DNA of 64,000 bases from Variovorax paradoxus (GTDB taxonomy: Bacteria; Pseudomonadota; Gammaproteobacteria; Burkholderiales; Burkholderiaceae_C), in NCBI GenBank assembly GCA_016806145.1, contig CP063166.1, forward strand, positions 4,340,001-4,404,000, in the 5' to 3' direction. Of the stretch, positions 25,644 through 35,559 are shown in pieces; the first letter of the stretch is position 1, and every line of letters starts with the position of its first letter. The position numbers and the translations under genes are program-made. The notes under the pieces were generated by a model. The model was not told where the DNA came from. It did no database searches and was given only the letters and a program-made list of their open reading frames with translations.

Positions 25644-26656
25644 CAGGACACGGCGGCCTTGAGGTCGCGGAAGAAGCTCTCCTCGCGCCGCGCCTGCTCG
25701 CGCAGCAGCGCCGCGAGCTTCGCCGGATCGACCGCCTCACGCCCCTTGACCATGCGCGCCGCCTTGAGCGCGAAGGCGCGCCAGTCGTCGCCGATGGCCG
25801 TGAGGCGGTCGGACATCTGCAGCAGCTGCGGCTTGCCCAGTAGCGCCGCGGCCTCCTGCAGGAAGGCCGCGTAGATGAAGCGGAAGCCGGCGCCGCCGGT
25901 GCCGATCTCCTCCTGCATGCGCACCAGGTGGCCGACGAAGGCCACGGTGCGCGGATCGGCGGGCGCGAGCTTCGCGATGCGGCCGGCCAGGGTGCGCATG
26001 CCGCGCACGCCGACGATGGGCACCGGGGCGAGCATGTTGCGCACGGTCTTCAGGATCGCCTTGCGCACCGCGCCCGCGTCGACCGCCTTGCGCTCGATCG
26101 CCTGCGGGTAGTACATGAGCCCCTTGGGCGCGAGCACGCCCTTGGCGAAGCGCGCGCGCGCCAGGTCGGCGCTGGCGCAGCGCACCGGCTCCTCGAACAC
26201 CGGGTCGCTGATCAGGTACTCGTCGCCCTCCTTGCCGTAGACCAGCAGGTTGTGCGCATTGAAATGGAAGCGCATGTTGGGCGGGAAGTACGGCAGCCAG
26301 TAGACCGAGGTCTGCAGGCCCACGAGGTGGCCGTCGGCGAGCAGCGCGTCGAGCCGGCGCTGGCCGTCCTCGGGGCTTCGGAAGGTCTCGAAGCAAAAGC
26401 GCGCGGCCATCGGCGCGAGCAGGCCCTTGATCATCGCGCGCGGCGGCATGCGGTAGGAGATCAGCGGCAGGCCCGAGAGCTTGATGAACGGCAGGTAGGC
26501 GAAGGACAGGCCCGAGGACAGGCCCAGCGCCATGCTCTCGGTCATCGCGGGCACGCCGTGGTGGCGCATCAGGCTCGAGATCACGCCGCTCTCGCAGTGG
26601 GCGGCCTGGCTGTGGCGGAAGCCGGCTTCGGCGACCGGTGCGGCGATGGCATTCAT
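25643..26656 (-). CDS. BtrH N-terminal-like cysteine acyltransferase/peptidase
   Basis: This 337-residue protein has the BtrH fold. Cys21 lies in the AAHCESGVISSLMRHHG motif and His135 in FHFNAHNLLVYG, followed by an aspartate in YLISDPVFE. BtrH of the butirosin pathway transfers an ACP-bound acyl chain to an amine; related domains are papain-like peptidases or acyl-transferases. Placed between a ketosynthase and an ACP/exporter set, this one plausibly moves the acyl product off the ACP to an acceptor. The C-terminal 130 residues have no motif I recognise. The start at 26656 overlaps the upstream gene (ATGA). Confidence 0.78.
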   Translation of the reverse strand: MNAIAAPVAEAGFRHSQAAHCESGVISSLMRHHGVPAMTESMALGLSSGLSFAYLPFIKLSGLPLISYRMPPRAMIKGLLAPMAARFCFETFRSPEDGQRRLDALLADGHLVGLQTSVYWLPYFPPNMRFHFNAHNLLVYGKEGDEYLISDPVFEEPVRCASADLARARFAKGVLAPKGLMYYPQAIERKAVDAGAVRKAILKTVRNMLAPVPIVGVRGMRTLAGRIAKLAPADPRTVAFVGHLVRMQEEIGTGGAGFRFIYAAFLQEAAALLGKPQLLQMSDRLTAIGDDWRAFALKAARMVKGREAVDPAKLAALLREQARREESFFRDLKAAVS

Positions 26657-27048
26657 GGCAGTTCCTTGAGCGCGGCGACGGACAGGCCCAGCGCCTGCGC
26701 ATAGCGCGCGAGCCGGTCCCCGGAGAGCGCCGCGAAGTGCCGCGGCTGCAGGTGGCGCCGCACGCGCCATTGCCAGAAGCCGCTGGTCTGCGACAGCAGC
26801 GCGACGTCCATGCGGCGGTCGTACATCCAGTATTCGAGCGGCGAGGCCAGGCCCTGCGCCACGCGCTCGCGCGCGGCCGCGGCCTGCGCCACCAGCGCGT
26901 CGACCGCGTGCGTGGTGACGATCTCCTCGGCCTCCCAGCCGCGCGAGGTGGTCGTGACCACGCGGCCCTGCGCATCGCGCGCGTACATCAGCTTCGCGTG
27001 ACCCGCGAGCGTGGCATTGCCTTCCTGGGGAACTGCGTCGAGGTCCAT
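26653..27048 (-). CDS. Uncharacterised small protein of the biosynthetic operon
   Basis: This 131-residue soluble protein is one I cannot assign to a family. It has no signal peptide or membrane helix. The middle is alanine-rich (VDALVAQAAAARERVAQGLA), followed by an aromatic-rich segment (PLEYWMYDRRMDVALLSQTS and FWQWRVRRHLQPRHFAALSG). The final 40 residues look like a compact helical unit (LARYAQALGLSVAALKELP). It overlaps the BtrH-like gene (ATGA) and sits 32 bp after the KAS III-like gene, so it belongs to the operon. A role as partner or stabilising subunit is only a guess. Confidence 0.75.
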   Translation of the reverse strand: MDLDAVPQEGNATLAGHAKLMYARDAQGRVVTTTSRGWEAEEIVTTHAVDALVAQAAAARERVAQGLASPLEYWMYDRRMDVALLSQTSGFWQWRVRRHLQPRHFAALSGDRLARYAQALGLSVAALKELP

Positions 27049-27080
27049 GTCAGCGTCTCTCCTTCACCATCGGCTTCGTG

Positions 27081-28223
27081 TCAGACGGCTTCGAGGTAGA
27101 CGAAACCGCTCGAGAAGCGGCCGCTCTCGGGCACGAACATCAGCAGCTTGTGGCCGGACCGGATGCGGCCCGAGCGGAACAGCTCGTCGAGCATGATGTA
27201 GGGCGAGGCGGAGCCGGTGTTGCCCTTCTGCACCAAGTTGCTGAACCAGCGCTCGCGCGGAATCGCGAAGTCCATCTGCTCGAGGCAGCGCGCCACCGGT
27301 TCCATGAAGTAGCTCGACGACAGGTGCGGCAGGAACCAGTCCACGTCATCGGGCCGCAGGCCGCGCTTCTCGACGATGGCCGCGAGCGGCTCGCCGAGCG
27401 TGGCGCGCACGATGTTCTCGTTGAGCAGCCGCACGTCCTGCTTGATCGCGAAGGTGGAGTCGCGGTGCCAGTCGCGCGGCGCGGTACGGGCCCAGCCGGT
27501 GAGGCTGCCGTCGGCATTGCGGTCGGCGCCGGCATACATGCACACCGGCAGCTCGTGCGCGGCCGAGGAGAGATCGATCCATTCGACCTTGAGCGACAGC
27601 GGCCCGCGCGGCGCGCGCTCCAGCAGCACCGCGCCCGCGCCGTCCGAGAGCATCCAGCGCAGGAAGTCCTTCTCGAACGCGATCTCGGGATTCGTTTCGA
27701 GCAGGTCGATGCGGTGCTCGATCTCGGCCTCGAAGCGCGAGCCGCGCATCAGCGGTGAGGCCAGCTCCGAACCGGTGGCCACGGCGCGCTCGGCATCGCC
27801 CGCGCGCACCGACAGCCAGGCGTGCTTGAGGGCGGTGGCGCCGGCCAGGCAGATGCCCGCGCAGGCCACCACCTCGAGCCGCGGCCAGCCGAGCTCGCCG
27901 TGCACCATCACCGCGTGGTTGGGCATCAGCTGGTCGGGCATCGAGGTGCCGGTGACGAGGCAGTCGATGCGCCCCAGTTCCTCGGGCGTGCCGAGCCCGC
28001 GGATCGCCGCGGCGGTGAGCTCGGCATTGCTCATGGCCTGCAGCCCGGTCGCGCGGTCGATCGCGTAGTGGCGCGACCGGATGCCGTTGCTGCGCAGGAT
28101 CAGGCGTCGCGCACGCGACACCCGGTCGCCGACGCGGCCCAGGACTTCTTCGATGTCTTCGTTGCTGACCGGAGCAAAAGGCAGGAAGGCGGCGGTGCGG
28201 GTCAGGAAGACATCAGTCGTCAT
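27081..28223 (-). CDS. KAS III-like beta-ketoacyl synthase (DarB-like)
   Basis: This 380-residue condensing enzyme of the FabH/KAS III fold has the full Cys-His-Asn triad: Cys121 in EVVACAGICLAGATAL, His300 in WFLPHLSSSYF and Asn335 in VQKGNTGSASP. In dialkylresorcinol pathways DarB joins two beta-keto acyl units to a cyclohexanedione ring. The context (a DarA-like gene directly upstream, overlapping by 11 bases) supports a similar ring-forming condensation here. It could instead start a fatty chain, as FabH does. All catalytic residues are present. Confidence 0.85.
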   Translation of the reverse strand: MTTDVFLTRTAAFLPFAPVSNEDIEEVLGRVGDRVSRARRLILRSNGIRSRHYAIDRATGLQAMSNAELTAAAIRGLGTPEELGRIDCLVTGTSMPDQLMPNHAVMVHGELGWPRLEVVACAGICLAGATALKHAWLSVRAGDAERAVATGSELASPLMRGSRFEAEIEHRIDLLETNPEIAFEKDFLRWMLSDGAGAVLLERAPRGPLSLKVEWIDLSSAAHELPVCMYAGADRNADGSLTGWARTAPRDWHRDSTFAIKQDVRLLNENIVRATLGEPLAAIVEKRGLRPDDVDWFLPHLSSSYFMEPVARCLEQMDFAIPRERWFSNLVQKGNTGSASPYIMLDELFRSGRIRSGHKLLMFVPESGRFSSGFVYLEAV

Positions 28224-29208
28224 AGAGATGGGAACGGTCCGTGGCCGAGCCGGAGGGCCACTCGAAATGGGCGGTCATTCTAGTCAGCCACCCTCGCAGC
28301 AGAGGGCGCAGCAGCGCCTGCAGCGTGAGGCTCACCGGGACCACGGTGACGATCAGCGCGAGCAGGAACAGCACGTAGAGCACCAAGAGCGGCTTGCGCT
28401 GCCAGGCCCCGGGGCCGCCGGCGGCCATCAAGAGCTTGCCCCAGAGGAAGAAGCTGCGCGTGCCGGCCTTCTCGCTGACCAGCAGCCGCGCATTGGCGTT
28501 GACCGCGCCCAGGCCCGCGAGCAGCGGCGCGCTGCCGCGCTCGAGCCCCTGGTGCAGCGCATCGCGCAGCGCGCGGCCGAAGCGCACGGTGCGCGCGATC
28601 TGGCCCGGCTCGAGGCCCGCGTCTGGCATGCCCCAGAAGCCGCGCTTGCGGCCCCAGACCAGCCAGGCCGGGGTGGTGAAGAAAGTGGCGAGCGTGGGGC
28701 CCGGATCGGTCAGCACCACGTTGTCGATCAGCCGCGCATCGATGGCGGCCAGCAGGCCCTTGAGCTTCTCGTGCGCGAGGTGCCACATGTTGCGGCAGGC
28801 GATCACCGTGACCACGGGCTTGCCCTGGAGCAGCCGCGCCGCCACCGGGTGCTTGAGGAAGGCCGTGATCGGCTGCGAGGGCGCGAGGAACCACACCTGG
28901 TAGGGCAGGATCACGAGGTCGAAGTCCTCCTCGCCCGTGAGCGCCAGCGGCTGCAGCGCGGGCGGCTTCATGTGCGCGGTCTCGGGGAAGGCGTCGAAGA
29001 AGCGCATGAAGCCCCAGGGGAACGGAAAGGGCCGCGCCGGCCGCAGCGTCTCCACGTGCACCGCGATCGCCGGGTCGTCGCGCAGCGGCGCCACGATCCG
29101 CTCGGCGACGCTGCCGAGCTGGCCGGTCTGCGAATAGTGGATCACGAGCACGCGCTTGGCGATGGGGGGCGCGGCGGCCTCGGAAGGGCTGGACAAGCTG
29201 GAATTCAC
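28213..29208 (-). CDS. Flavodoxin-like dialkylresorcinol condensing enzyme/aromatase (DarA-like)
   Basis: This protein of about 331 residues begins with a flavodoxin-type FMN-binding strand-loop (KRVLVIHYSQTGQLGSVAE). PFPFPWGFMRFFDAFPETAH, LPYQVWFLAPSQPITAFL and VVTVIACRNMWHLAHEKL follow, which I recognise from proteins annotated as dialkylresorcinol condensing enzyme. Two C-terminal helices (LLVLYVLFLLALIVTVVPVS) anchor it. DarA-type proteins are thought to oxidise the DarB ring product to a resorcinol. The start is uncertain: I used the GTG at 29208, but ATG at 29280 is also open, and no strong ribosome site separates them. It is the first gene of the operon; the promoter should lie in 29210-29358. 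Confidence 0.8.
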   Translation of the reverse strand: MNSSLSSPSEAAAPPIAKRVLVIHYSQTGQLGSVAERIVAPLRDDPAIAVHVETLRPARPFPFPWGFMRFFDAFPETAHMKPPALQPLALTGEEDFDLVILPYQVWFLAPSQPITAFLKHPVAARLLQGKPVVTVIACRNMWHLAHEKLKGLLAAIDARLIDNVVLTDPGPTLATFFTTPAWLVWGRKRGFWGMPDAGLEPGQIARTVRFGRALRDALHQGLERGSAPLLAGLGAVNANARLLVSEKAGTRSFFLWGKLLMAAGGPGAWQRKPLLVLYVLFLLALIVTVVPVSLTLQALLRPLLRGWLTRMTAHFEWPSGSATDRSHLYDD

Positions 29209-29358
29209 GGGTGGGCGGTTCGAAGGGCCGTCGAATGTACGCGATGCCCCGGCATCGCGCATCTGCCATAGGTCATGCATCGAAAGGATGCGGCCCACCG
29301 ACGACGCGCGGCGTACGAGGACTCGTAGGCCTGGGGGGCGCATGCCCTGCGCGCATGC

Positions 29359-29390
29359 AAAAAAGGGGCCGCGCCTCGCGGCGCGGCCCC
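29359..29390 (-). terminator. Intrinsic terminator after the glycerol ABC transporter operon
   Basis: On the minus strand GGGGCCGCGCC and GGCGCGGCCCC form an 11-bp GC stem with a 4-base loop, followed by TTTTTT. It lies 29 bases after the glpV stop and before the darA-like gene, so it ends the glp transcript and insulates the next operon. Confidence 0.88.
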
Positions 29391-29418
29391 TGCGGTCACA
29401 TCCCTCGCGGTCCGCCGA

Positions 29419-31149
29419 TCAGCGGACCTTGCCGTCCTTCCAGGCCGACAGCAGCTTGTTGTAGTCGATGGTCTCGCCCTTGGGCTTCTCGTTGGCCAGC
29501 TTCTTCCACGGTGCGTGCTGGTCGCTGAGCCACTTGTTCGGGTCGCCCTTCGGGTTGAGCTTGGGCGCGCAGTGGGCCATGCCGGCGCGCTGCAGGCGGG
29601 CCATCACGTTGTCCATCTCGTCGGCCAGGTTGTCCATTGCCTTCTGCGGGGTCTTCTCGCCCGTCACGGCCTCGGCCACGTTCTTCCACCACAGCTGCGC
29701 GAGCTTCGGGTAGTCGGGCACGTTGGTGCCGGTCGGGGTCCAGGCCACGCGCGCCGGACTGCGGTAGAACTCGACCAGGCCACCGAGCTTGGGCGCCAGG
29801 TCGGTCATCGCCTTGCTCTGGATGTCCGATTCGCGGATCGGCGTCAGGCCGACGATGGTCTTCTTGAGCGACACCGACTTCGAGGTCACGAACTGGGCGT
29901 AGAGCCAGGCGGCCGCGGTCTTGTTGGCGTCATGGCCGTTGAAGAAGGACCACGAGCCCACGTCCTGGTAGCCGTTCTGCATGCCCTGCTTCCAGTACGG
30001 GCCGTTCGGGCCGGGCGCCATGCGCCACTTGGGCGTGCCGTCCTCGTTGACGACCGGCAGACCCTTCTTGGTCATGTCGGCGGTGAAGGCCGTGTACCAG
30101 AAGATCTGCTGCGCGATCTGGCCCTGCGCCGGCACCGGGCCCGACTCGCCGAAGGTCATGCCCATGGCTTCCTTGGGCGCGTACTTCTTCATCCAGTCGA
30201 TGTACTTGGTCAGCGCATAGACGGCCGCGGGCGAGTTGGTCGCACCGCCGCGCGACACGGCCGCGCCCACCGGCGTGCACTTGTCGTCGGCCACGCGGAT
30301 CCCCCACTCGTCGATCGGCATGCCGTTCGGGTTGCCGATGTCGGCGGTGCCGGCCATCGAGAGCCAGGCATCGGTGAAGCGCCAGCCCAGCGACGGGTCC
30401 TTCTTGCCGTAGTCCATGTGGCCGTAGATCGGCTTGCCGTCGATGGTCTTCACGTCGTTGCTGAAGAACTCGGCGATGTCCTCGTAGGCGCTCCAGTTCA
30501 GCGGCACGCCCAGGTCGTAGCCGTACTTGGCCTTGAACCTGTCCTTGAGGTCCTTGCGATCGAACAGGTCGGCGCGGAACCAGTAGAGGTTGGCGAACTG
30601 CTGGTCGGGCAGCTGGTAGAGCTTGCCGTCGGGCGCGGTCGTGAACTTGGTGCCGATGAAATCCTTGACGTCCAGGCCGGGGTTGGTCCACTCCTTGCCC
30701 GCACCGGCCATGTAGTCGGTGAGGTTCATCATCTTGCCGTAGCGGTAGTGGGTACCGATCAGGTCGGAATCGGAGATCCAGCCGTCGTAGATCGACTTGC
30801 CCGACTGCATCGAGGTCTGCAGCTTCTCGACCACGTCGCCTTCCTGGATCAGGTCGTGCTTGACCTTGATGCCCGTGATCTCCTCGAAGGCCTTGGCCAG
30901 GGTCTTCGATTCGTACTCGTGCGTGGTGATCGTCTCGGACACAACGGAGATCTCCTTCACGCCCTTGCCCTGCAGCTTCTTCGCGGCCTCGATGAACCAC
31001 TTCATCTCTTCCGCCTGCTTGTCCTTTGACAAGGTCGAAGGCTGGAATTCGCTGTCGATCCATTTCCTGGCTTCGGCCTCCCCGGCCGACGCACCGTGCG
31101 CGGCGAACACCGCAGCCGCCAACGCCAACGCTGTGTAGCGCATCTTCAT
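29419..31149 (-). CDS. glpV: Glycerol ABC transporter substrate-binding protein
   Basis: This 576-residue periplasmic binding protein captures glycerol for the GlpSTPQ importer. The signal peptide is residues 1-22 (KMRYTALALAAAVFAAHGAS, with cleavage near ASA-GEA). The mature part is of the extracellular-solute-binding family 1 and is unusually long, as in the rhizobial GlpV. Recognisable stretches are IQEGDVVEKLQTSMQSGKSI and KWRMAPGPNGPYWKQGMQNG. It lies last in the operon, after glpU, with a 100-bp gap that could hold a processing site or secondary promoter giving extra copies of the binding protein. Confidence 0.92.
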   Translation of the reverse strand: MKMRYTALALAAAVFAAHGASAGEAEARKWIDSEFQPSTLSKDKQAEEMKWFIEAAKKLQGKGVKEISVVSETITTHEYESKTLAKAFEEITGIKVKHDLIQEGDVVEKLQTSMQSGKSIYDGWISDSDLIGTHYRYGKMMNLTDYMAGAGKEWTNPGLDVKDFIGTKFTTAPDGKLYQLPDQQFANLYWFRADLFDRKDLKDRFKAKYGYDLGVPLNWSAYEDIAEFFSNDVKTIDGKPIYGHMDYGKKDPSLGWRFTDAWLSMAGTADIGNPNGMPIDEWGIRVADDKCTPVGAAVSRGGATNSPAAVYALTKYIDWMKKYAPKEAMGMTFGESGPVPAQGQIAQQIFWYTAFTADMTKKGLPVVNEDGTPKWRMAPGPNGPYWKQGMQNGYQDVGSWSFFNGHDANKTAAAWLYAQFVTSKSVSLKKTIVGLTPIRESDIQSKAMTDLAPKLGGLVEFYRSPARVAWTPTGTNVPDYPKLAQLWWKNVAEAVTGEKTPQKAMDNLADEMDNVMARLQRAGMAHCAPKLNPKGDPNKWLSDQHAPWKKLANEKPKGETIDYNKLLSAWKDGKVR

Positions 31150-31249
31150 GAACGTGTCTCCTCGGTTGATTGCTTCCCCGGTCTTGTCGATCGCGGCTCC
31201 GGGGAGGCGGAGAGCCGGATTCGTTGTGGAAGAAGAAGGCGCGCCGCGT

Positions 31250-31558
31250 TCAGCCCTTGCGCAGGATCAGCGCGAGCAGCGCCATCGACAGCACGAAGCT
31301 GATCCAGACCGAGGGCTCGGCCTCGAGGCTGAACCAGGCCTGGAACTTGTCGGCCAGCCCGACGAAGGCCAGGTTGACGTAGGCCGCCGACAGCAGGCCG
31401 ATGAACAGCCGGTCGCCGCGCGTGGTGGCGATCGGCAGCCAGCCGCGGCGCAGCGTGGTCGGCGACTTGAGCTCCCACACCGTCATGCCGGCCAGCATGA
31501 GCACGATGCAGATGAAGAACACGGCCACCGGGGTGGTCCAGACCATCCAGTCGAACAT
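31250..31558 (-). CDS. glpU: DUF2160 small membrane protein of the glycerol transporter operon
   Basis: This 102-residue protein has three predicted helices (VAVFFICIVLMLAGMTVWEL, LFIGLLSAAYVNLAFVGLAD and VWISFVLSMALLALILRK). It corresponds to the DUF2160 protein called GlpU in the rhizobial glpSTPQUV operon, whose exact job is unknown. I chose the ATG at 31558, which starts MFDWMVWTTPVA; the longer open frame upstream only translates an intergenic palindrome. It is separated from glpQ by that 150-bp palindromic element. Confidence 0.87.
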   Translation of the reverse strand: MFDWMVWTTPVAVFFICIVLMLAGMTVWELKSPTTLRRGWLPIATTRGDRLFIGLLSAAYVNLAFVGLADKFQAWFSLEAEPSVWISFVLSMALLALILRKG

Positions 31559-31584
31559 TTCAAGATCTCCTTGTCTTCTTCTCT

Positions 31585-31702
31585 TCCTCCTTCCCCCTCT
31601 GGGGGAAGGTCGGGATGGGGGCACCGGGCGTATCCATCGGCATCGCGGTATCGACCGCCCGGAGCCCCCACCCCTGCCCTCCCCCAAAGGGGGAGGGAGC
31701 AA
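31585..31702. repeat. Palindromic repeat inside the glp operon
   Basis: The left half TTCCCCCTCTGGGGGAAGGT ... GATGGGGGCACCGGGCG is mirrored by CGCCCGGAGCCCCCACCCCT ... CCTCCCCCAAAGGGGGAGG on the right, around a 24-base centre (TATCCATCGGCATCGCGGTA). Each arm also contains its own small hairpin (CCCCCTCTGGGGG and CCCCCAAAGGGGG). It lies in the gap between glpQ and glpU, the only large gap of the operon apart from that before glpV. It could stabilise or attenuate the transcript. Confidence 0.75.
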
Positions 31703-31708
31703 ATCCCG

Positions 31709-32517
31709 TCACACCCGACCCATCGCGAAACCCTTGGCGATGTAGTGGCGCACGAACCAGATCACGATCGCGCCCGGCACGATGGTCAGCACGCCGGCCG
31801 CCGCCAGGGTCGCCCAGTCCATGCCCGAGGCGCTCACGGTGCGCGTCATCGTCGCCACGATCGGCTTGGCGTTCACGCTCGTGAGCGTGCGCGCCAGCAG
31901 CAGCTCGACCCAGCTGAACATGAAGCAGAAGAAGGCCGCCACGCCCACGCCGGCCTTGATCAGCGGCAGGAAGATGGTGAGGAAGAAGCGCGGGAACGAG
32001 TAGCCGTCGATGTAGGCGGTCTCGTCGATCTCGCGCGGGATGCCGCTCATGAAGCCTTCGAGGATCCAGACCGCGAGCGGCACGTTGAACAGCAGGTGCG
32101 CGAGCGCCACGCCCAGGTGCGTGTCCATCAGGCCGACCGTGCTGTAGAGCTGGAAGAACGGCAGCAGGAACACCGCGGGCGGCGTCATGCGGTTCGTCAG
32201 CAGCCAGAAGAACACGTGCTTGTCGCCGAGGAACGAGTAGCGCGAGAAGGCATAGGCCGCCGGCAGCGCCACGGTCAGCGAGATCACGGTGTTGATCGCC
32301 ACGTAGATCAGGCTGTTGATGTAGCCCGAGTACCAGGACTCGTCGGTGAAGATGCGCGCGTAGTTGGCCCAGGTGAGCTGCTGCGGGAAGAACGAGAAGC
32401 TCGAGAGGATCTCCTCGTTCGTCTTGAAGCTCATGTTGATCATCCAGTAGATAGGCAACAGCGCGAACAGGATGTACAGCACCAAAAAGATGCTGCGCTT
32501 GTGGAACCGTTTCTCGT

Positions 32518-32521
<4 letters not shown>
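31709..32521 (-). CDS. glpQ: Glycerol ABC transporter permease
   Basis: This 270-residue inner-membrane permease of the MalG type has six helices and the cytoplasmic EAA loop (EIDETAYIDGYSFPRFFLTI, around residues 168-187) that contacts the ATPases. With GlpP it forms the glycerol channel. The N-terminus MNEKRFHKRSIFLVLYILFA is the usual first helix. The ATG at 32521 overlaps the glpP stop, giving coupled translation. The name follows the rhizobial glpSTPQUV system; it is not the E. coli phosphodiesterase GlpQ. Confidence 0.92.
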
Positions 32522-33404
<883 letters not shown>

Positions 33405-33408
<4 letters not shown>

Positions 33409-34484
33409 GCGACCAGCTCCTCGTCCTTGTAGTAGCAGGTGTGCGCATCCAGCACGCGCAGCCACACCGTGTCGCCCACCGCGGGCGGCTGCTCGTCGGG
33501 ATGCAGGCGCACCTTGAGCGGGCTGCCGTCGCCGCCCTCGGTACGGGCGCTCACCATCGTGTAGGTGCCCACGTCCTGCACCTGCGCCACCGTCGCGGGC
33601 ACGGCGCCGCCGGCACCGGCCGGGGCCAGCCGCAGGTACTCGGGGCGGATGCCGATCTTGAGTTCGCCCGCCGGCAGCTCGCGCGTGGGCACCAGCGGCG
33701 TGCCCGCCACCTCGATGGTGCCGTGGGCACTCTTCGCGGCGAGGAAGTTCATGCCCGGCGAGCCGATGAAGTGGCCGACGAAGGTGTGGGCCGGGCGCTC
33801 GAACAGCGCGTCGGCGCTGCCCACCTGCACCGCCTTGCCGCGCGTCATCACCACCACCTCCTCGGCGAAGGTCAGCGCCTCCACCTGGTCGTGCGTGACG
33901 TAGATCAGCGTGAGCTTGAGCTCGCGATGGATCTGCTTGAGCTTGCGCCGCAGCTGCCACTTGAGGTGCGGGTCGATCACGGTCAGCGGCTCGTCGAACA
34001 GCACCGCCGAGACGTCGCTGCGCACCAGGCCGCGGCCCAGCGAGATCTTCTGCTTGGCATCGGCCGCGAGGCCCGCCGCGCGCTGGTTGAGCTGGCCGCT
34101 CATGTCGAGCATCTCGGCGATCTCGCCGACGCGCTTCTTGATCTGGTCGGCCGGCATCCTGCGGTTGCGCAGCGGGAACGCGAGGTTCTCGGCCACGGTC
34201 ATCGTGTCGTAGATCACCGGGAACTGGAACACCTGTGCGATGTTGCGTTCCTGCGGCGTGGCCTGCGTCACGTCGCGGCCGTCGAACCTGACCGTGCCCT
34301 GCGACGGCACGAGCAGGCCCGAGACGATGTTGAGCATGGTGGTCTTGCCGCAGCCCGAAGGGCCGAGCAAGGCGTAGGCGCCGCCGTCGCGAAAGCTCAT
34401 CTTGAGCGGCAGCAGCGCATAGTCGCTGTCCTGCGTCGGGTTCGGTCGGTAGGCGTGGGCCAGGTCGAGGTCGATGCGGGCCAT
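33405..34484 (-). CDS. glpT: Glycerol ABC transporter ATP-binding protein with degenerate signature
   Basis: This 359-residue ATPase of the MalK/UgpC type has Walker A (GPSGCGKTTMLNIVSG), Walker B (SAVLFDEPLTVIDPH) and a C-terminal regulatory domain. The ABC signature, normally LSGGQ, reads AADAKQKISLGRGLVR, as in other GlpT subunits. Together with GlpS it makes a heterodimer in which only one of the two ATP sites has a canonical signature. It follows glpS by 1 bp and overlaps glpP. It is not the E. coli glycerol-3-phosphate antiporter of the same name. Confidence 0.92.
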
Positions 34485-34485
34485 C

Positions 34486-35558
<1,073 letters not shown>

Positions 35559-35559
<1 letters not shown>

